Of a DNA stretch of 64,000 nt, positions 35,236 through 48,379 are shown piece by piece. The notes beneath the pieces were generated by a model that searched no databases, was not told the DNA's origin, and saw nothing but the letters and a program-made list of their open reading frames with translations. Position numbers and translations under genes: made by a program. Source of the stretch: Trissonchulus latispiculum (lineage: Eukaryota; Nematoda; Enoplea; Enoplida; Ironidae); assembly GCA_030248195.1 (NCBI GenBank), contig JASAND010019756.1, forward strand, positions 1 to 64,000, read 5' to 3'. The first letter of the stretch is position 1. Each line of letters starts with the position of its first letter.

Positions 35236-36247
35236 TATGATTAGAACTAGTTCAAGCCAGCCTATATATGGAAGCAATTTGGCAACCCAGCACGTGTGAA
35301 TTGAGCTAATACACTGTATGTGCAAATTACGCATATGTGAAGGTAAATTTTGATCGTGAATTTCTCATTAACAGCTGGACAGTTTAATCTGATTCAAAAA
35401 GCAAAATGTTCAGCTCTTCATTCAAAAAGCAAAATGTTCAGCTCTTCAAACTCTACAAAATGATGTAACTTTTGTACCAACTAATTAAGTATCAGCTAAT
35501 TAACACAACAAAGTTAAAATTAACACAGGAAGTGTTAAGCGTGCGCAATTGTTCAAATTGCGCACTGTTCAGTAAAACTTTAATTAATAATTTCTCATTA
35601 ACTGTTTAATATTGATTAATACGGTAAGCACAGAAAATGTTCAGTTTTTCGAGCTCTACAAAATGATACCAGTTTCACTCGGGTTCGCGTTCATCAAAAA
35701 TGCTCAAATTTGTATATTAGTTTTGAACAAATTTAGAACATGCCCGAGTGAAAGGGTGGTAGTACGCGCGACTTCCACTCGCCTGGCTGCCGGGGTTGCC
35801 AGGACCGGATCGAGTAGCGGTTCGGGACGTCCCCTATGGGCTTTAGATAGGTAGGAATTTAGATGTAGAAGTAGTTCGGTAGGTCGGTAAGTAGGGACTG
35901 CGTAGAACGGCTTTTGAGACAGTGAGTGAGTGTTTTTGCATTTTTGATATAAACTAATTGAAATTGATTATATGCAAAAACTCACTCAAAGAGCAGCCTA
36001 CTAACTTTATTTTAACATCAAGTAATCAATGTAAGCAGGAAAGCTGTTTAATTGTAGAATTTTAGATCCAATAACCTGTAGTTATTAATTCTTAGCTAGC
36101 ATTACGTAAGTTTCAGTAATGTTATACATGTAAGTAGGTAGGCAGTAGTTAAGCTAATTGTAGTAAATAAGAGGTATTTGACCATCTTCCAATATCAGAA
36201 ACTCACTTAAAATGCCACGTTCTGTTCATATTTGGGATTATCAGTTG

Positions 36248-36277
36248 GCCACGGGAAATAAGCCTACTTCCCGTGGC
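36248..36277. repeat. Perfect 10-bp-stem hairpin in the left arm
   Basis: GCCACGGGAA and TTCCCGTGGC flank a 10-base loop. The structure is repeated in the right arm at about 61,171-61,200. Confidence 0.5.
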
Positions 36278-36764
36278 AAAACTACTAAATCGGGCCAAAA
36301 CCACGCCAAAAATACAAGTACTGTTCGGTTATTCTGTCCTCTCTAAAGAACATGCGAACTTCTGTCAGAAATTGCTAGTATTAATCTAAAACGGCCCAGG
36401 CGGCTCGGTTTGTGCGAGAAAGAGGAAGAAACAAGCAAAATTTCCAAATAGGGTGCGAACAGTAAATCTTGTACGCGTTACCAGAGTGTTTTGGCCAATC
36501 GCAAGTGCAAGTAGGCCCAATCGGGCCCAGGAAACGCAAACACAACCTTATTCAAGCAAAGAATTACGTCAAGTTTAACCAAATTCAACAAGTTGCAACC
36601 TAAAAATGGCCAAGAAGGCCCATTTGGTGACAAGAAGTTACCAGAAACGGTTAATATTGTCAAAAAGGCAATAACCAACGATTTTCAGTCACTTCTTCAA
36701 AGCACAAGTTCAAATGGGGCCCAAAATGCACATTTTGGGCTTGGAAAGCAAACGAACGAGTAAT

Positions 36765-36812
36765 GGTTGCTGGGTTCGATTCCCGCACCGTAACCTTGTA
36801 CTAATGGGTTTT
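36765..36812 (+). other. tRNA-like 3' half (B-box-like)
   Basis: CTGGGTTCGATTCCCGCACC resembles a T arm followed by an acceptor 3' strand, but no matching 5' acceptor or D arm lies upstream. It could be a tRNA-derived SINE remnant. The right arm has the inverted copy near 60,640-60,685. Confidence 0.25.
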
Positions 36813-37825
36813 AACCCATTTGATTCAGTTGCGGACGATAAGCCAACGCTGTCTTGCCGGATCTGGACGATTGAGCGATATTTGTGTCAGTAACCTATTC
36901 AGAAGCAGTAACCCGTGGATCAGTAGAGGACGGAGTCAGTCCTAGTCAGATAATCAGTGGAAGCCCTAAGGATTAGTCGTATTTTGGAACCTGGGAAAGG
37001 TACATTGACCGGCAGTGGTAAAGTTGTTGGATTGAGAGCGGAGACGGCGTAGCGAGCACTTCAAACCTGATCATTGGGTGAACCGGAACTTTTGTCAGCC
37101 TTACCATTTAACAGTCAACTCTAAAACACTTAAAATGTGTCTTAACCTTTTGAACGTTATTTTCGTTACCCTGGAAATCGTTGCCCCCTGTCCAGAAACT
37201 ATGCACCCGACGTCCCAGTCCCTAACGAAGACAAGAAGATCATTCATTGTATAACTGTGTTAATTTTCTATTAATTAGAGATAAGTAAGGAAGGACTACC
37301 CCAAACTCCCAACTGTTTCGATTTCCTCAAATTCTATCTCACATAGCATCCCTGAACTGAGTGTCGGAGCGAAAGCGATGACCGACTTTCAGGGGCTCAC
37401 CCAAAGACCGACCCTAGGTTAACGGTTAGTAATTTAGGTTATTGTGATACTAGTTTGACAGTCCTATTGTAAGGGGACGTATAAAGAGTAACGAAGCACA
37501 AGCATATAGGGTAACACATAGCATATAGGGAACTTGAGATAGAAAGAGTCAGTAGAGTAGAAGGGTGTAAAAGGCGTTAAGAGTATCGACCTTGTCCCTA
37601 TACCTTAAGCAAAGTGAGTAATATTATTCCAAATTGGAATAATATTAATAATAACCTAAAGGGAAATATCTGGCAACTCTGGTACAGTAAAGTTGTACTG
37701 TATCGCACTATATTGTATTTGAACCGTTGGTATTGTAGTGGTTTACTCTTTGAACGCATAGTTTGTAATAATTATAATTGTATCAGTCTCATTAACATTA
37801 AATCATCTGTGTGTTAGCTACTGAG

Positions 37826-38003
37826 TCTTATTACGAGCAATAAAGGCGCGTTTGCCTACGAAAACGGTGCGTTTACCGTCGAGTCTTACTACAGGCAAAT
37901 AGAGGCGCGTTTGCCTACGAAAACGGTGCGTTTACCGTCGAGTCTTACTACAAGCAAATAGAGGCGCGTTTGCCTTCAAAAACGGTGCGTTTACCGTTCA
38001 GCC
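37826..38003. repeat. Three tandem copies of a 63-bp unit, left arm
   Basis: Each unit runs GAGTCTTACTACAAGC, then GGCGCGTTTGCC, then GGTGCGTTTACCGT. The array is mirrored in the right arm at about 59,445-59,622. It is not coding. Confidence 0.8.
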
Positions 38004-39389
38004 GCCAATCTCAGGAGTCCAGGACGGACTCATCACGAGTAAGTTTTTTCTTGGCAATCTCTATCTCGAAGATCCAGTGAGGAACTCATCCAAATCCAGT
38101 GCTATTTACGATAGCAAGTGCTGACCCCGCTTGCTGTTCACTTGGAAATCAGGAGCCTCAAACGAACTCACCGACAAAGACCCCTACTAAGGTTGGCCGC
38201 AGAGAATCTCTGATTCTGGAACACCAACTTTCAGAGATCTGGTGCCTAAGCCTGTTTCATTGCAAGCAGACGTGCTGACCTTCCGTGTAATTGAAAGGTT
38301 GATCGGAAGTTTAAAGGTTTAGAGCAGATCGTGTCTTGGATCTTGCTCACTTCATTACAATTGGGCTCAAAAGATCTGACATCTGTAAGAAGACAAGATA
38401 ACGTTTAAGATAAGATAAAATCACTTTTCGTCAATTTTCGATAAACTTTCACATTAAATCTCTAACGGTAACATCGAAACGTTATGAGCACAGTAACGTC
38501 TGAAGAATTCAGACAACTTATAAATTACGCTAAACGACGTTGTTGATCTCGTTCAATAAATGGTTTAAACCAGACATCCTAGAGATGTAACATTCATCCT
38601 ATGATCTCGCACAAGTAAAACAAATATAATAAGGTGAGCAGAGCTGAGATGTTGTTACTTTTCACTGAGAAAATTACTGCTAAGTTGTCAGGCAAAAGTT
38701 TAGTGAGTCTAGTGCAAGCCGTGGAAAGCACAGATATAAATTTTGATTTTTGAGAGAGGTTGACTAAGCATAAATAATGTCACAGCGTACATTGGTTTCA
38801 GAAGAAAGACAAACTTGACATTTTAATATTAACACCAGCATCAATGAAATGATATAATGATAATATTTTAATATTCATAATATATGACTTAATCAAAAAC
38901 ATTTTGCGTAAGCACAGACAGCTTTCAGATTATCAGTATATATATCTAACTGAATTACACAACGTAAACGACGCACCTATTAAACGTGGGAGCGGCCGAA
39001 GACTTTCTTAACGAGGTTGTGTATCTACCATTAAAGCATGCCTGCCTATGCAGCAATGAATGTAGTAAGCAAAACATGATGATGTTACATAGGCAAGACC
39101 TAAGCATCCAAACATTTAACCTACATAGCTTATATATTGCTGATTTTTTGAAAGAATAGCAAGATTTATGGGTGAAATAGCACTATTCCTTTATTGCAGC
39201 AGACGTCAATCTCAATAGTTTCTAGGGTTTATGTCATTTTCTAATTATCATATAACCAGCAACTTCGAATTGTCAAGCAGATGAAAGAACAAACGAAACT
39301 AAGATTGTCACTACAGCACCTCCGACCCGGAAAATTTTATATGAAGAGTTTATCTATGGCATACAAGATGAATCTTTGAAGGTCTCGAC

Positions 39390-40534
39390 CAGAGATGAAA
39401 CCGGGTCACCGGGTCAGTTCGGGTCACTATATGGACCGGGTCACCGGGTCACCGGGTCAGCAGCTCTGACCCGGTCTTGACCCGGTATTTTTAGTTTTGA
39501 TAATTTTTGATACAAAATAAGATTTATTTAGAAATTTTACTAGTTTATATAAAACTTGGAAACTTCAATTATCATTGTACTAACTTCCAAGTATTCATCA
39601 GGGTTCAACAGTGCTACAAAAATGCTCCCATTGGCACTCAGCTGGAAATTTTGGATATGATTCTGAAGCTATTATTGTTGCCTAACTAAATGTTAATGAA
39701 TACATTTAATAGTGAAATCGAATTTTCTTTAACATTTTGCTTTTACTTTAATTGGTGATGCCTCATCTAATGAATAGTTCATCCAAAGTTTGTTAGTTTG
39801 TCCATGACACTTATTTTAAGGCGCAGGCTCGGTTTTGTGTATATCTTTGGGCTATGGAAAGAGGCAGTTTAAAATTCATTATATTTACACCATTTAACTT
39901 GAAAACGATACAGAACAATGGAGGAGTAGCTGTTATAAGAAAATAATAGTTTAATCGTTTAATACTGTTTTGACCGCACACTGAGAAACGCTTTATTCGA
40001 AACCACGTACAATTATATGGACAACGTCCTTGTTTTCCAGAGTCTGTTCGATTAATTTCAGGTTAGAATTAACGGCAAAAATAACGTTTTGAAATAAAAA
40101 ATGACATAATCAAAATGACCAACTTAAAATTGCTAATTCTTTGAAAAATTAAATATTGCCAAATTTTGACAGCTAGAATGTGGCCATTTTTAAAAAGAAA
40201 CAAGCGTCCAAACTTCAAAAGCTTCGAGAAAATCAGGAAGATCTACATTTTTCTCAAACTGCAGAGTGTGATGTTATCTGGCATCCTGGATGTGATGCTA
40301 TCTGCCATGTATCATCACAAATGGACAAAAAATAAAGTTTGTCCAACCCAACTTGAAGTTTCAGGTGCCAAAAATGCATCAAAAACACTAAATAGCACTC
40401 ACCCAACCTTTTTATACATTTTTTACTTTTTCGGACCTCAGTTTTGAATTTTCCAAATACCGGGTCACCGGGTCAGAGGTCGACCGGGTCACCGGGTCAC
40501 CGGGTCAGGAAATAGTGAGCCGGTTCCATCTCTG
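39390..40534. mobile_element. hAT-like element with GGGTCACC subterminal repeats, left-arm copy
   Basis: The left end CAGAGATGAAACCGG follows GTCTCGAC. The right end, inverted CAGAGATGGAACCGG, is followed by GTCTCTCG, a damaged duplication. The right-arm copy keeps an exact 8-bp duplication. Both are 1,145 bp with ACCGGGTC arrays at each end. A 93-codon frame inside (40,166-40,447) matches no known family. Confidence 0.85.
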
Positions 40535-40984
40535 GTCTCTCGATATAAAACTCCACACTACAGTTTAAGTCTTCACGGTCTACCGTCAGTGTAATCAGCC
40601 GAAAGTCTTTGAATGGTCCTACCTAAATACATCACATTTCAATTTCAGCTTACTTAAAGTTGGCAGAACTCTGCCCGCTAAAACCATTTATCTGAATCAA
40701 CTAATTCACATCTTTCATAATTTTTGTATATAATTACGCTATTATTGGGTATTTATTTATGAACAATTTTTGCATGTTTCAAACCAAACTAACATTCTAC
40801 AACATAACTGTTGCACTAGTTCTCAGAAATTATGCAAAAGCTTACAGAACCAAAACTTTCAAAATCTATTTTATAAAAGTATATTTAAGATTGAACCAGG
40901 AAGCTAGGATTAGTTCCAGGATAAACGCTCCATCGACAACAGTAAGGCGAAACATTTCACACTAAAATAAAAGATCTCAGTGGC

Positions 40985-41560
40985 ACCCACGTGTGGACAA
41001 GGGGGGGGGGGGGAAAATTTCTCCCCCTCGGCGAAGTCACTCCACAAGAGATCGCGAAATTGCTCGGGGTAAGAAAATTGGCTGCAAGGGTAAGGAAATT
41101 GCCCCAAAAATAGGTTTTACGACAAAAGTTTCCGAAACTTTTCCGGCTTCACCGACATTTCACTTAAAATCAATATTTTTACTAAAAACGTTCGAAAACA
41201 TTGCTGCTTTTCGCTAAAAAACTGCAAAAGGGCTAAAAAAATCGCTTTAAAATGTACGCTTAAGAAAAATTGCTACCATAAGGGGTACCCAATTTGCTTC
41301 CACAAGGGTCATTGAAATTTGATCTCGGGTTTAGGGTATGGTGGCATCTCAGCTTTTACAAAGACAACAACACAGGTGTTGATCCTGTTAACAGTTCGAG
41401 TGCAGATTTTGAATGCTGCAAAAAACGTCTTTAGATTAAACGGTACAGTAGAAGTAAAAGCAACCTTGCCAGTTGCATTTGTATTACTTAATGCAGGTTT
41501 GAGAGTAACTGCAGCAGTTTGTTCGATCGTGAAGCCCAAGGTGGGAAAAGCCGTGGAATT
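40985..41560. other. Homopolymer-G element and unrecognised frame, left arm
   Basis: A run of 14 G at 41,000 follows GGCACCCACGTGTGG. On the minus strand, 41,539-41,309 is a 76-codon frame (EQTAAVTLKPALS, later NTCVVVFVKAEMPP). It reads like protein but matches no family I know, and the equivalent frame in the right arm (about 55,940-56,170) is frameshifted. Confidence 0.25.
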
Positions 41561-41604
41561 AAAATGAAAAAAAGAATCTTAAAAAGCAATTTTACAATAT
41601 TTCT

Positions 41605-43248
41605 TAAGGTGGTGATTCCTTTGGGAGACATCAACTTTGAACCCTTATTACTCATTCATTACTTGGAGTTAAGAAACCATTTTTATATCGAAATGGAGCT
41701 AAAATATTTTCTTTTGCTTGCGACTGCAACGAAACTAACTTAAATTTTCGAAGACTATTTCACTGGATTCTTTCGAAGCACTTTAATTTTCCAGATTTTT
41801 TGCAGACTAAAAAAAATTTTTTCGTGAGGCATCGGCTACATTATCTGATTCCACTATCAAATAGCTAGTGACCCTTTTTAATTATCATGAAATCACTCTT
41901 CGTTATGAAGAAATTTGTTAAAATGTTTGTACAATCTCGATTTTGCCTACTTTTCCCAACATCAGCAAAGCGGCCACTTTAGCTAGAAAGCAGCAAATCC
42001 GGCAACTAAAAGAGTCTCTAGGTACTTTTTTGTAAAACACGTCTAGTAAGTGGTAACCCTCGAGCTTGCATAGTAAATGCTCCACAATCGCTCGAAGAAA
42101 TTTGGTCATGTTTTTGCAAAAAAACTACATTTTTTATGATAGTAGCTCACGGGATAGCAGTTGGAAGATTATCATGCCTCGGATAACTCGGCCTTGATGA
42201 TACTTTCCAAATTCGATGCCCACAGTTTAATTTTACGGCTTGCGTAGCTCATGAAATCGTGCGGACGGATATCTGTGAAAAAATAACAAGTTTCAACGCC
42301 AAAATAAGAAAGTCGGCTATATCTCACACTAGAAAAGAGCTAGAAAGTTGCTTCCAAAAGCAAAAATGTAGAGCTCAACGAGATCTTTCAATTGAGTGCA
42401 GTCACTATTATGCAGCTACTGCTCAACTGTCAGAAATCGGCAAAAGCCGTCCTGAACGGAAATCTCGAAATTTTGAAGCGGGATTGCGCGGACAGTGTTA
42501 GAACACCAAATGAACTTATTTTGGAAAGTTCATTAAATTTCATCTTGGTGTGAGCAGTCAACCAACAATATGTGCCCAAAAGGAATCGCCACCTAAACTT
42601 CTTGAACTACACAAGCCGTAAAATCAAACTAAGGGCGTTGATAGGAAGATCTCACAGGGACAAATTATCCGACGCATGATCGTCTTTCAACTGCTATCCT
42701 GTAGGCTGCTATCATAAAAAATGGAGTTTTTTGCAAAAACACGACCAATTTTTTCCAAAGATTGTGGAGCATTCACCATGCAAGCTGGAGGGCTTCTACT
42801 TACCTTAATACGTTCTGCACTAATATACCCAGGGACGATTTTTTAGTTGCCCCGATTGCTGCTTTCTAGCTAAAGTAATCGCTTGACAAATTTGGAAAAA
42901 GTAGGCAAAATACAGGTTACGCACACATTTCAGCTTATTTCTCTACAACAAAGAGCGATTTCACAATAAATAAAAAATCGTCCCCAGCTATTTGATGGAG
43001 GTATCGATCGAATGATATAACCGATGTCACGCGAAAAAAATTTACTTGAGTCTGCAAAAATTCTGGAAAATTATAATTCTTCTAAAATGTGTTAAAAATG
43101 TTTTAGAAAAGTAACATTAGTTTGATGTATGCATTAAAAAGAGAAAATGTCAAGCTACATTTTGATATAAAAATGGCTTATTAACTCCAAGTAATGAATG
43201 AGTAATAATGGTGCAAACTTTATGTGACCAAAGGGAATCACCACCTTA
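41605..43248. mobile_element. Foldback element, AAGGTGGTGATTCC ends, centre-deleted left-arm copy
   Basis: It opens with TAAGGTGGTGATTCC and closes with its complement. The halves are long, imperfect inverted copies (for example the GCTTGCGTAGCTC-type and TTTAGCTAGAAAGCAGC segments appear on both strands). It is 1,644 bp here against 1,932 bp in the right arm, because about 290 bp is missing at the right of the centre (near 42,592, after CACCTAAAC). TTAA stands at both edges. Confidence 0.75.
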
Positions 43249-44248
43249 AGGTTGTACTGCCCTTGGCCAAAGAGAACAAACCAAAAGCGCAATGCCGTTA
43301 AGAAAGGAATGAATGGTGTGGTCTCCGTTTACAAATGACAGAACAGCTAATTTTCATGAATAAGGGTTCTCGCCAAGCATCCGCTATGTTGAAAAGTTGT
43401 TGTATATTTATACCACATCCAGCATACTAGGTCTTTCCCATAAATCCCCCCTCAGCTCTGAAGAAGTACCGAAGAAGCACAATTTGACTGATTGAAAGTT
43501 GAAATTTTGGTATGGGTAGATTTTCTGACCCCACCCCCACCATAATATATTTTTAGCCTAACTAATACTACATACTTGTCCCAAGTTCCCATCCTTGTCC
43601 CAAGTTCCACCTTCCAAGTTTTAGTAGAGGAGGAATCCAATGTAAAGGAAAATTTTAAACAGTAAAAAGGAACTTTTAGTAGGAAAATATCATGAAGTTG
43701 CTACCAATCCAATGTTCTAGTTAAGTGGAAGACAAAAAGTGAAATATTTGCTACCTATTTTTCACCCGGAAAAGCCATTTCACTTTAATTACAACGCTAT
43801 AAAACAACATCATAATAAACATTTGGCAAATCAAATAAAACATTACAAAATAACAAAAAATAAGCAGTCGACAACAACAGGTGCTGCAGTCAGAAAAAGG
43901 AGAACAGGTACAAGAAAGTACACCATTACTGATAAAATATATTGAATGAAAGCGTAACATTTGCTTAAAAACATTGAATGTGAAAGCGTATTAAAGAACT
44001 TGAATGCACAAATGTGCAACGTAATAAAAAAAACCATCTGGAAATTTCTATTCCTTATTTCTAACATTGTGACAGAATTGGTGCAGAAATTAACAGCAGA
44101 TGAAAAACTGGAATTTTTAAATTAAAACAGACTTGCTGTGTAAAAGATTAGCTCAAAATGTGTATTTAACGTTTAAATGACAGCAATTTTACTCAAACTT
44201 TACGTTCTATTTGCTAAGTTAGTTGTGTTTGTTGTAAGTTGTGTCAAC

Positions 44249-44663
44249 CTGGGGCGGATCCTGGGGGGCGCGGGGGCACCGGCCCCGTAGCTCTCCGAAG
44301 GTAGAAAGAATTGTAGGAGAAAAACAGGAAACGGGGCAAATAAGCAAAAAATTTCGCGCCCTCGGCGCGAATTTTAGTCTTCTCAGCAGCATATTCATAG
44401 TGTACGTATTTGGAAGAAAAATCTTAAAATCCATACGAATTTTTGTAGAAAAATTCCATTTTTGTCTAAAATGCATGAAATTTTTAAAAATTTCTGGGGT
44501 CCTTTAAAATGTAAAGAGTTAACGTTTTGAATCACCTGATTTTAGTGCAAAACCCAAAAATTTCTTCTTCTGGGGGGCCCCTTCCTCCAGACCCCCCGAC
44601 CGGTAGAAAATTTTTTGAGTGTGGACCCGCACGCCCCGTCAAAAATTCCTGGATCCGTCAGTG
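44249..44663. mobile_element. hAT-like MITE with GGATCC ends, left-arm copy
   Basis: The ends are CTGGGGCGGATCC and, inverted, CACTGACGGATCC. The flanks are GTGTCAAC and GCAACAAC, five of eight bases alike, a damaged form of the exact duplication kept in the right-arm copy (52,538-52,950). Confidence 0.75.
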
Positions 44664-45057
44664 GCAACAACAGTGGGCGCTGAGGATAAATACAATAGCA
44701 CTTCCCGAGAAACGGTCCAATTTTAATTACTGAATACTAAGAAATGACTTAAAGACGGTAATTTAACTTTAATCCACATTGTTAATTAATCTGCTGCTTT
44801 CATTCTTGAAGATACCGCACATAATATTTTGTACGCACACCGCGATTCGTCAAAAAAAGACGTCAATAATGCCTTGGCTACGGAGGGGGCAGTTCCAAAT
44901 CAAGCGAAGATATTTTGGTTTACAACAGGAAAGAGGTTCAAGTCAAACCATTTCTGTAGCGACGATCGCTTTGAGCAAAGGTAGGAGACCCAATACGTGG
45001 ACATCTGATTCGGACAGTGACATGACGTTGCAGTTCACTGGCACTTGGAAGCTCACT

Positions 45058-47538
45058 CTACTGCAGTAATCTCCTCTCAACCAGACGTCGACATTTGGCA
45101 CACATGACCTGACAGCACCAGACAAATTTACAGTTACAATCTTCGACTATTTCTGCAACTTTGGATGTGTACCTAAAACAGGGAAAATCAGTCTTATAAT
45201 TTAGTGTCATCAAATATGCCGTGCAGTGTGCACTGACATTCTCACACATACTGTTACAAATGCTTCAGATATAAGGCAGAGCCACAAATGTGCTTAACTT
45301 TCGCAAAACTTAACCGATTCAGTTCAATTTAGTACGGATGCATTTCAAAAATTTCCGATCGACCTGCAGCAAAATATTAAAATTCTTAGGTTTTCCAAGG
45401 GGGAACCAAGGGAACCCAAAATTTTTGTCTCCAATTTTGCTATAGTTGCATACAGGGGATTTTGGAACACGAATTCTGAAAACCGTTTTTCGATCTAGCA
45501 TTTGATGGCTGGATATAAGCCTAAACGTTGGATCTTACAACTTTAGCTTATCGTAGGATCGAAAAACGTTTTCAGATTCGTGTTCAACGAGCCAGAAACT
45601 GCATGTGTGTATGCAACACTTTAGCAAAATTGCAGACAAAATTTTACGTTCCCCCTTAGCCCACATTGGAAAACTTAAAAATTTAAAATTTTTAAAATTT
45701 GCTGCAGATCGATCAGAAATGTATTCAAAGGCATCCATACCAAATTTTAATTAAATCGGTTAAATTTTGCGGAAGTTACGCACAGGTGTACGTCTGTCCT
45801 AAAATCGCCACATTGGGTTGTTTAGAGGAAGTATACAACCACCTAAAACGAAAAGAAGTGATGGATTACAGATTATATCATTCGTTGCTTACCCTCGGCC
45901 ACAGCACATTAAAGCGCAGCCGTCAGTTCCATAGCTAGTCCTGTTGCACTTTCTCCCTGTAGTTCCTGGAATGTCATATTTGGGATTGGATTCACAATAG
46001 TTAGAATCTTCCAAATAAATGAGATCTCTCTTGCGGGGTCTTTTGTGGCCTAAAAAGCAGCAGCCATGAAAAAGCATGACACGCATTCTTCAACATAAGC
46101 AATTGAAATGAAAGACATAGTTTTCAGTACAAACAGATGACATCAACATGCAACGGACCAATGTATATACATCATACTACATTATGTACTTGATACTATC
46201 AAGACTACATAATCTGTTTAAAAGAAGAGTCAATTAATGACGTGGTAAAATTATGAGCCCTTGCTATTTACCTGGTACAACAGGCAAAAAGCTTGTGATT
46301 TGATTGTTTCAGAGTAACTCTGACTGCTCCGTCAAAGCGTCTTTGAGAAGCTTGGCGCCAACTTGATGAAATGACTTCATCTGTCGCCAACAAATTTTCA
46401 TCGTACAAGATCCAGATATTCCATGACACTTACACAGAGTTTGCATATTTCGTCGAAGAGCCTAAATACATGAGAAATTGAAAATTTCAATAAATCCTAA
46501 AATCTCACATCAGATTGTACAATTTTTTAGCAAAATCTATAATTTAGCTTAAACTTGTTCTCCGGTTCCTAGTTCCTACACAGTGCTCAAAAGCTTTAGA
46601 TGTGCTTCCGGTCGGAGGTTGGGTAAGGGAAGAAGTGCACGAAATTGAAAGCTTTATAGCTCCGTACATATTTTCCTCAAGTAAATATGTTTCAACTAAT
46701 CAGACAGATCATAGCTACTAGTGTTGTTCATAGTTTTGTTCAAATTTCGAATGTCTTTTAATTTCCTAATCACAATTTTTGACTGCCAAATGGTGGCTAA
46801 GTTGTGGATGCGCACTTAAAGTAGGTATACTGTGCTGTCTGTCTGGTGTCTTTTTTGAACTTGACAGCTCTGAAATGAAAGTGTCATGTGTCAGCCAGCC
46901 TAGGAGCTTCTCTCTCCCCCTCCCCCTTCAAATTAGGCGCTAATATCAGCATTATAGGGGGCGGTACCCTTCGTCCGGCTTCATTGTTGTGCAAATTCAT
47001 CATCTGAGGTGCCAGCTGGCGCCAACGGACGAACTCAGAGGAATCCACAAAGTCTTTGCTGATGCGCTCTCCATAACTGATGTAGTCAGAACAGCCGCCC
47101 CAGGACCAAGACTCCTGACCGCCGCCCTTCCCACCTTTCTTGCTCTTCTAAAATAAACAACAACCGAATGCATACAAGATGCTGGACAAGCCTAGCTTTT
47201 CAAATGCAAACAGTAAGACATAACCAACACTGACCAACTCACCATAAAGATGTAATCATCTATATCTATCACCACCACAGAAAAGTTGGTAAATGGACAG
47301 GGTGGGCTTCTTGGAAATATCCCTTTTGGAAAAACAATCTATCATATTAATTCATTATTAACCTATTAATTTTATTAATCTATTAATTTATTACAAACCT
47401 TCTTATATCGCTGCTGACGTCGATGGACGTTAGGATCGCATTTGCAGGATGGAAGTCGGCCATCCTTGCAGGCTTTGGTGATGCTGTGGGCAGCCCCAGC
47501 TGCAATGATCGCATGGACATAGGCCTTCTCGCGACTGT
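45058..47538 (-). pseudogene. Wnt gene fragment, left-arm copy, frameshifted and lacking its 5' exons
   Basis: Five exons mirror the right-arm Wnt: 47,538-47,399, 47,147-46,968, 46,461-46,272, 46,049-45,893 and 45,172-45,058. The first two match the right copy. The third has an extra TC (near AAGCTTC) that leads to an early TGA, and one extra T in a later run. The fourth lacks one codon (Pro) in frame. The last has a Val-to-Ala change and a frameshift that replaces the final conserved Cys and the residues before it. No exon equivalent to 48,851-49,102 lies upstream on this strand. As written it cannot make a Wnt; the errors at short runs could also be unpolished long-read sequence. Confidence 0.85.
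45260..45850. mobile_element. Foldback insertion in the last Wnt intron, left-arm copy
   Basis: This is the inverted copy of 51,351-51,925. It is an imperfect palindrome whose halves carry GCGTAACTTCCGCAAAATTT-like sequence in opposite orientation. The outer end reads ACAACCACCTAAAA. Confidence 0.6.
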
Positions 47539-47610
47539 CTAAAACAATGACAAGCACGATAGATACATCATACCAAAAGTCCATAATAGGACTATAATAA
47601 TAGATTAATA

Positions 47611-47712
47611 AAGGAGGGCGAGAAGAAGAAAAAAAGAATACAACAAAACACGGGGAAGCAGCGGGAAAGAGAAAAAAAGAAAGGAAAGAAGGGAGGGGAC
47701 GAAGAAACGACA
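47611..47712. repeat. Polypurine tract at the left-arm junction
   Basis: About 100 bases, overwhelmingly A and G on the plus strand, begin within a few bases of where the inverted repeat stops. Such tracts can form triplex DNA and stall forks, a plausible trigger for an inverted duplication. Confidence 0.6.
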
Positions 47713-48379
47713 AACTTATGCACTCTAAGCCAAAATATGTTATTGGTGGTTAGTCAAGGTACGTTTTTTGTTGGAATTTTGTGTATTTTCGTTCAGGTTG
47801 TGAGTGGACGTATACATCTTCCATCACCTCTGATTCGCACTTCTTCTAAATATTAAATTTAGGAAGCCCTGAAATCAGGTGTGGATATGCTTTTGCCCAT
47901 TTTAGTTAGTTTAAATAATGCAAACCACACATGGGCAATGCCTATACTGGGCCTATACATGTATATGCCAGAATCCGAAGCCCCCGCGCAGTGCGCAGCA
48001 AAATTTTTGACCCCCGCGCAGCGCGAAGCAGCAGAATATCTCTGCGCAGGGTTCAGCACTTTTGGAACTCTCGCGCAGAGCAACACGTCCCTGCTCAGGG
48101 GGTCAACACCGCTGGGACCCTGGCATGCATCCAAACTCTTTATTTTCGATTTGCCGGTTACCGGATTTTAGCTTTATGTAAGTAGGCTAATACTTTCGTA
48201 TAAACTACGCTCAGCTACGATTTTGACATACGGAAGCTGTATTTTCTTTTCCAGTAGAAAGTCTTTTCTCTTGAGCACTTCTTGTAAACTGTTTTGCCTG
48301 ATGCTATTCACAATACAGCTGTTGTATGGCTTGATGCAATTTACGGTTATCAAGCGTTTCAACCCACACAAGTGTTTAT

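Larger units (their letters stand above)
33457..47606. repeat. Left arm of a giant inverted repeat
   Basis: This arm is the reverse complement of 49,591-64,000. Paired coordinates add to 97,457 at the outer limit, 97,441 at the tRNA, 97,448 from about 36.5 to 40.5 kb, 97,466 near 41.3 kb and 97,197-97,201 from about 44.2 kb to the inner edge. The arms differ by many substitutions, small indels and one gap of about 290 bp in a foldback element. The arm may extend left of 33,457. Between the features listed for it (34.8-35.1, 35.3-36.2, 36.3-37.8, 38.0-39.3, 43.3-44.2 and 44.7-45.0 kb) I see only AT-rich sequence without a supported gene. Confidence 0.95.

Noticed and set aside
36765..36812. 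Possible second tRNA gene
   Set aside because: Only a T-arm and 3' acceptor-like half is present. No matching 5' acceptor, D arm or anticodon arm can be drawn.
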